Below, in pieces: positions 23,941 through 28,129 of a DNA stretch of 28,129 nt. The notes beneath the pieces were generated by a model, which was not told where the DNA came from, did no database searches, and saw only the letters and a program-made list of their open reading frames with translations. Source of the stretch: an uncultured Methanobrevibacter sp. (GTDB lineage: Archaea; Methanobacteriota; Methanobacteria; Methanobacteriales; Methanobacteriaceae); assembly GCA_902783085.1 (NCBI GenBank), contig CACZPT010000040.1, positions 1 to 28,129 of the forward strand, in the 5' to 3' direction. Position 1 is the first letter of the stretch, and every line of letters begins with the position of its first letter. Made by a program: the position numbers and the translations under genes.

Positions 23941-25188
23941 ATGATGAAAAATAATATCAAACGTAAAAGCTATCTAGAAAAATTAAAAAAACACAAAAAT
24001 CTAGATGATATAAAAATACTCACCGGAATTAGAAGATGCGGAAAAACCAGCTTACTTCACAGCTGGGCAGACGAACTTAAAGAAAATGGGATAAACAAGG
24101 ACAACATAATATTCATTTCCTTTGAATCTCCAGAATACAGCCAAATCGGGAACAATCTTCAATTAGAAAACATAATATATCAAAAAACAAAAAGACTTAA
24201 AGGAAAAATTTATCTAATTTTTGATGAAATACAACAAGTAGCCGACTGGGAAAAAAGCATAAAAGAATTTAAAGATAATCTAAACTGCGACATATACATC
24301 TCCGGGTCAAATTCCAAAATATTATCCGAAAAACTAAAAACAAACAAATTAGAAAGATACATACACATTAAAATTTACCCATTTTCATTTAAAGAAATAC
24401 TGCAATATAAAAAAGAAATAGAAAATATTGAACCCACAGAAGAATTTATACATTCCCTATTTGACGATTACTATATAAACTATGGCGGAATACCTGCAAT
24501 ATTACCCTTCAAAAACAAAGAATCCCGACTAACTATATTAAACGATATTTTCGATTCAATACTGCTTAATGATATAATTTCAAGATACAATATGAAAAAC
24601 ATGAATCTGTTAAAAATATATGCAAAATGCCTAATGAACTCCATCGGTCAGACATTTTCATATGAAGCTATAAAAAATTATTTGAAAAGTAACGATGTAA
24701 AAACAACCCAAAATACCTTATTAAAATACAACAATTATCTACAAGAAACATTTTTCATTTCAAAATGTCCAAGATACGATTTTAAATGCAGAAAAATGAT
24801 GAAAATCAAAGAAAAAAATTATCTTATGGACCATGGTTTTCATAATGCACTTATTGAAAAAAACAGTAAAACATTTGCAAGAACACTTGAAAATATTGTC
24901 TATATCGAACTATTAAGAAGAGGATATAAAGTAAGTGTCGGAAGATTATGTGGTAAAACTGAAATGGAAGTTGATTTTGTTTGTGAAAAATCAAAAAAAT
25001 TCACATACATACAAGTATCAGATAGTATTTCATCTGAAGAAAGTAAAAAAATAGAATTTAAACCATTTTTTAAAATACCGGACAAATATGATACATACAT
25101 TATCACAACCGACTTTCGTGATTTTTCATATAAAGGAGTTAAACACCTAAATATTATTGATTTTCTACTGGGAGATGAAATCGCCTAA
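23941..25188 (+). CDS. AAA-family ATPase with C-terminal DUF4143 domain
   Basis: This 415-residue cytoplasmic protein has an N-terminal P-loop ATPase domain: Walker A GIRRCGKTS (about 29-37), Walker B YLIFDEIQQ (91-99), and a sensor-like YISGSNSKIL strand. The C-terminal part has the DUF4143 pattern, with ARTLENIVYIELLRRGYKVSVGR and then EMEVDFV...YIQVS, reminiscent of a PD-(D/E)xK nuclease fold. Proteins of this class are abundant and often multi-copy in methanogens and anaerobes; their function is not established, and links to defence or mobile DNA are suggestions only. GGAG five bases ahead supports ATG at 23941. The gene is isolated on this strand, follows a long AT-rich gap, and its stop codon overlaps that of the convergent DGC gene. 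Transfer from elsewhere is possible but unproven. Confidence 0.9.
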   Translation: MMKNNIKRKSYLEKLKKHKNLDDIKILTGIRRCGKTSLLHSWADELKENGINKDNIIFISFESPEYSQIGNNLQLENIIYQKTKRLKGKIYLIFDEIQQVADWEKSIKEFKDNLNCDIYISGSNSKILSEKLKTNKLERYIHIKIYPFSFKEILQYKKEIENIEPTEEFIHSLFDDYYINYGGIPAILPFKNKESRLTILNDIFDSILLNDIISRYNMKNMNLLKIYAKCLMNSIGQTFSYEAIKNYLKSNDVKTTQNTLLKYNNYLQETFFISKCPRYDFKCRKMMKIKEKNYLMDHGFHNALIEKNSKTFARTLENIVYIELLRRGYKVSVGRLCGKTEMEVDFVCEKSKKFTYIQVSDSISSEESKKIEFKPFFKIPDKYDTYIITTDFRDFSYKGVKHLNIIDFLLGDEIA

Positions 25189-25562
25189 ATTTCACTTAAT
25201 TCTTTTAATATGAATCTTTTTAGTACTTTTACTGCTTCTTCACCATCATCATCCAACCTTACAGAATCAAGTGGGTTCAAATCAAATGCATTTACAACAA
25301 CGTCTGCAGAAATGTTTTTTATAACCTTTACATTTTTTTCAGCTAAAATTACAGATGCACAATCATCGCCACAACCCGTTATGCTGACGATTTTTGCACC
25401 ATCTAAAATTGGTGAGCAATTATTATGCTGTGCTGAATATTCACTTATACATACTGCAACAATATTATCATTTTCCAATGCAAGTTCTACAGTTGCTGCT
25501 CTTACTACTAGACCTAATGGACTTAATCCACTACAAGACACCAGAGCTATTTTTTTGGACAT
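25185..25562 (-). CDS. Small DGC-type cysteine protein, putative zinc-binding
   Basis: This 125-residue protein resembles the DGC-domain family of putative zinc-binding proteins. It shows KKIALVSCSGLSPLGLVVR at the start, ENDNIVAVCISEYSAQHNNC in the middle, and ITGCGDDCASVIL where most members have a DGCxxxC motif (here TGC replaces DGC). ATG at 25562 is preferred over ATG at 25571 because GAGGT lies nine bases before the former but almost touches the latter. The coding region overlaps the end of the Fe-S gene by about 32 bp in another frame, so the two are surely co-translated. The stop is TAG and shares bases with the stop of the convergent ATPase gene. Function unknown; metal or sulfur handling beside the Fe-S protein is a guess. 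Confidence 0.85.
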   Translation of the reverse strand: MSKKIALVSCSGLSPLGLVVRAATVELALENDNIVAVCISEYSAQHNNCSPILDGAKIVSITGCGDDCASVILAEKNVKVIKNISADVVVNAFDLNPLDSVRLDDDGEEAVKVLKRFILKELSEI

Positions 25563-26268
25563 TTCTATCATACCTCTTTTTAACTTTTTGATAACCTTGT
25601 TTAAAAAATGGGCAAATCGTCATGCAAATACTGCAACCTTCCTTGTGAGCCGTGCAAACTTTTCTTTTAAGTTTTTCACTATCATCAAATGCATTTTCAG
25701 GACATCTGTCAATGCAAATTCCACAGGTATTACAGTAATCGCGAACCCATAACATATCATTTTCACATTTAAATGGTAAATTCTCAATAGATGTTTTAAT
25801 CATGAAAAATCCTAAATTTAAACCTTCTTCAAACATGCACATGTTACTTCTTGTTATAACACAGTCATTTGACTGCATTGCAATTGCCCTTAAGCTAATT
25901 TTATCATCTAATGGATGAATTAGATCTGCCTTGAAATTATTCTTTCTTAGAAAATCTGCAATTTCAAATGTTTTAAATCCAAATTCCTGAAACTCCTTAT
26001 CCTCAAAGATTGTTTTTTCTTTTGAATTTTCCATTTTTAAGATATCATGCGACATTTGATACTTTAAAATAACAATATTATCCCAGTCAATTCCCCATTG
26101 GCTTTTAAAATCATCAGATAATTTAGAATAGCTTACACCAACAAAACCAGCATCTAAAACTAAATTATATAATTCATCAAATAAAATATCAGAAATATGC
26201 TTAATTGGGTTTTTAGGATTTTCAATTTTATAAAAATTAGGAATAGGTTGATGATATCTAAATCTCAT
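25531..26268 (-). CDS. Double [4Fe-4S] protein related to epoxyqueuosine reductase (QueG-like)
   Basis: The 245-residue protein ends in two ferredoxin motifs: Cys 179, 182, 185, 189 (CNTCGICIDRCP) and Cys 205, 212, 215, 219 (CTAHKEGCSICMTICP). The region before them, with SLRAIAMQSNDCVITRSN and GFFMIKTSIENLP, follows the layout of the QueG and reductive dehalogenase family, where a glycine-rich segment precedes the cluster domain. It is shorter than bacterial QueG and the corrin-binding part is not obvious, so the substrate is open. AAGGTTAGGGG ahead of ATG gives a ribosome binding site. It lies 15 bp after the aminotransferase and overlaps the DGC gene, which makes a three-gene operon likely. 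Family call is moderate; true queuosine or archaeosine function is not claimed. Confidence 0.8.
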   Translation of the reverse strand: MRFRYHQPIPNFYKIENPKNPIKHISDILFDELYNLVLDAGFVGVSYSKLSDDFKSQWGIDWDNIVILKYQMSHDILKMENSKEKTIFEDKEFQEFGFKTFEIADFLRKNNFKADLIHPLDDKISLRAIAMQSNDCVITRSNMCMFEEGLNLGFFMIKTSIENLPFKCENDMLWVRDYCNTCGICIDRCPENAFDDSEKLKRKVCTAHKEGCSICMTICPFFKQGYQKVKKRYDRNVQKNSSGVL

Positions 26269-26283
26269 ACCCCTAACCTTTAT

Positions 26284-27447
26284 TTAATTTTTTCTTAAAG
26301 CTTCAATAGCTTTTGGGAATTCCACGCAGAACACTTCAATTTGTTCGGTTGGAATTGAAAAACTAATACGCAAGTATTTATCTCCAAACAATTCAGAAGT
26401 ATATTCACCTTCTCTTGCAAAGATTCCACGTTTAAATAAATAATTTGATAACTCTTTAGGGTTTATTCCCGCACCAGATACATCAACAGCCATCATGTTT
26501 GCATCAGACGGATAAACAGGCAAGAACACACCATCAATTTCATCAACCATTTCTTTGATTAGTTTTTGGTTTGTAAATGAAATTTCTCTTATTTCGTTTT
26601 CCCATATATTTTTAGATTTTAAACCTGCAATAGCGCCGTATTGTGCGATTATATTAACTCCTAAGTCATTAACAACGGCGTTTTTTATAACATCAATAAT
26701 AGGTTTTGATGAAACTACACTACCTATTCTCAAACCTGCCATTCCAAATATTTTAGAAAAACTGTAGATTGTCAAGGTTTGACCTGGAGCGTAATTTTCA
26801 ACCAAGAAATGCTTACGTGCAAAGTCTTTATAAGTTACATCATGCAATAAGTATATATCATTTTCAATAGCTATTTGTGCGAACTCTTTAAGCTCTTCTT
26901 CAGTATAACCTGAACCTAGAGGGTTTAACGGATCAATTAAAATTACCATTTTTGTATTTTCATCCATATTTTGCCTTAAAAGCTCTGGAGTTAATTTATA
27001 CCCACATTCTTCGTTATAAATTGGAACATACCTTACATCATCTGCAAAACGGTTAGCAAAGTCCCCAATGATAAAGTAACCTGGATCTGATAAAATTACA
27101 TTATCCTCCTGTTCGAGTAATGCCTGCATACATAAATATAAAGATTCAGTTGCACCTGCAGTTAATAATACTTCACAATTATCAAAATTCAAATCATCCA
27201 ATATTAACTGTCTAAGTTCTGAAAACCCTTCTGGAGGAGGATATTTAGAATATTCCTTTTCTTTTACGCAGTCAGCCATTGCATCAGCAATTATATCTCC
27301 GTGAAGATGGTTAGTGTTTTGGCCCATCCAAATCATATCTTTATCCATAAATACATCTTCAAAAAAGTCATTTGAAGAATCATAACCTTCTGGAGGTACC
27401 CTTTCTGTTTTCTTAAATTTTTTCTTAGGGTTTTTTATATCGCTCAT
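26284..27447 (-). CDS. PLP-dependent aminotransferase, class I/II
   Basis: The 387-residue fold-type I aminotransferase shows LLTAGATESLYLCMQAL for cofactor phosphate binding (near 94-110), DPGYF, IDPLNPLGSGYT (the usual NPNNPTG loop, here with Leu), LHDVTYKDF with the Asp that contacts the pyridine nitrogen, and SFSKIFGMAGLRIG with the Schiff-base Lys near 232. The C-terminal LRISFSIP carries the Arg that binds the substrate carboxylate. Family members include aspartate, aromatic and LL-diaminopimelate-type enzymes; the substrate cannot be settled from sequence. The gene starts 57 bp after radB with only a weak GTGGGAT binding site, and is followed closely by the Fe-S gene, so it probably opens a small operon. 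Confidence 0.9.
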   Translation of the reverse strand: MSDIKNPKKKFKKTERVPPEGYDSSNDFFEDVFMDKDMIWMGQNTNHLHGDIIADAMADCVKEKEYSKYPPPEGFSELRQLILDDLNFDNCEVLLTAGATESLYLCMQALLEQEDNVILSDPGYFIIGDFANRFADDVRYVPIYNEECGYKLTPELLRQNMDENTKMVILIDPLNPLGSGYTEEELKEFAQIAIENDIYLLHDVTYKDFARKHFLVENYAPGQTLTIYSFSKIFGMAGLRIGSVVSSKPIIDVIKNAVVNDLGVNIIAQYGAIAGLKSKNIWENEIREISFTNQKLIKEMVDEIDGVFLPVYPSDANMMAVDVSGAGINPKELSNYLFKRGIFAREGEYTSELFGDKYLRISFSIPTEQIEVFCVEFPKAIEALRKN

Positions 27448-27503
27448 AATAATCCCACATCTATTGGTAAATAATCTATTATTAATTATTAATAAAATTA
27501 ATG

Positions 27504-28129
27504 TTAGTTAATTCCACGAAGAGTAATTCGGAAAACAGATTGCCGACCTTCAGGAATACTCCTATGGCGTTTTAAGGTAGCTATTCTCTGATTTATCTCA
27601 TCTGCTTTTTCAAGCTGAATAGTTATTTTACTCCAATATTGAAGAACCATTCCACCAACTGCTTTAATATCACTATTTCCTTCATCATCAAAAGCAGTAT
27701 AAACCTGATTAGTGACTAAAACAGCAATATCATAACTACGTGCGATTTTAGATAAAACACCCATCTGTTTACCTAATTCACGATTAAGTTTAGATGATTT
27801 CATATCATCAACACGATAAAGTGCAACGGCAGAGTCTAAAATTAGTAAATCAACATATTCATGATTAGATCTGAGCCATAATTCAATAGCATTGATATTA
27901 TCATTTTGTTCTTGAAAAGAAGTTGGTTCAAAAACCATTATATTATTAGCCACATTAGAAAAATCATCACCAGCAATCTGCTTGATTCTCTCAACAGACA
28001 TTCCCCCTTCAGTATCAATAAAAATAGCTTTTTTATTAGTTTTTGCAACATTAACAGCTAAAGTTAAAGCAATATTACTTTTACCGGAACTTGGAGGGCC
28101 AAAAATTTGGGTGATTGTGCCTTTTTCAA
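27504..28129 (-). CDS. radB: RadB recombinase paralogue, N-terminal end outside the window
   Basis: The frame runs open from the window edge to the TAA at 27504, giving 207 visible residues. Near the edge it shows Walker A GPPSSGKSN and then KAIFIDTEGGMSVERI, followed by Walker B LLILDSAVALYR and LVTNQVY, the RecA/RadA core pattern. The C-terminal RSIPEGRQSVFRITLRGI is typical of archaeal RadB, a short RadA relative of about 220-240 residues that lacks the N-terminal helix-hairpin-helix domain and assists homologous recombination. Only about 10-25 residues should be missing. An internal ATG at 28001 is not the start because it would remove Walker A. The 5' end, promoter and upstream neighbour cannot be seen. 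Confidence 0.92.
   Translation of the reverse strand, partial: EKGTITQIFGPPSSGKSNIALTLAVNVAKTNKKAIFIDTEGGMSVERIKQIAGDDFSNVANNIMVFEPTSFQEQNDNINAIELWLRSNHEYVDLLILDSAVALYRVDDMKSSKLNRELGKQMGVLSKIARSYDIAVLVTNQVYTAFDDEGNSDIKAVGGMVLQYWSKITIQLEKADEINQRIATLKRHRSIPEGRQSVFRITLRGIN

Noticed and set aside
25210..25752. A 180-codon plus-strand frame opposite the DGC and Fe-S genes
   Set aside because: The minus strand carries recognisable domains and cysteine motifs there; the plus frame has no family-like sequence.
28001..28001. ATG at 28001 as the start of radB
   Set aside because: The frame continues upstream to the window edge and includes the Walker A motif, so the gene starts outside the window.

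Overview
The window comes from a low-G+C (roughly 30%) hydrogenotrophic methanogen of the family Methanobacteriaceae. Methanobrevibacter fits best and Methanosphaera is possible. The reasons are a methyl-coenzyme M reductase II operon without mcrC, an F420-dependent mtd, flp-type (Fdh-like) genes with an MvhD-type subunit, very large beta-helix adhesin-like proteins, an archaeal ABCE1, RadB, and ribosome binding sites of the GGTGA type. Everything here is read by eye; no database search was run.

Layout. Positions 1-12075 (minus strand) hold two giant adhesin-like surface proteins: an apparently intact 1890-residue one with a C-terminal membrane anchor, then, 8 bp downstream, a second one. The second is cut by one in-frame TAA at 2276-2278, yet the same frame stays open for the remaining 758 codons to the window edge. 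Positions 12314-14092 (plus) hold the ribosome-recycling ATPase ABCE1. Next comes a 590-bp gap with nested hairpins, a promoter-like repeat and a bidirectional terminator.

The methanogenesis block (minus strand, 14683-23199) is transcribed as [SecB-like small protein]-flpC-flpB-flpD, then mtd, then mrtB-mrtD-mrtG-mrtA. Mtd makes methylene-H4MPT from methenyl-H4MPT with F420H2, and Mrt carries out the final methane-forming step. The Flp proteins look like an electron-transfer adaptor built from an Fdh-alpha N-terminal piece, an FdhB-like F420/Fe-S subunit and an MvhD-type subunit that would dock on heterodisulfide reductase. The gap in front of mtd is packed with inverted repeats, including a perfect 26-bp palindrome just upstream of the start codon.

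The right end has a plus-strand AAA/DUF4143 ATPase after a 741-bp AT-rich gap. Convergent with it is a minus-strand cluster: partial radB, a class I/II aminotransferase, a QueG-like double [4Fe-4S] protein and a small DGC-type cysteine protein. The last three are tightly packed and probably co-transcribed.

The points most worth checking are the single nonsense codon in the adhesin, the Cys-to-Ala change at the S-methylcysteine site of MrtA, the palindromic leader of mtd, a candidate structured RNA locus between abce1 and mrtA, and a 32-bp promoter-like element shared by two intergenic regions. I saw no CRISPR array, tRNA, rRNA or intact insertion sequence.
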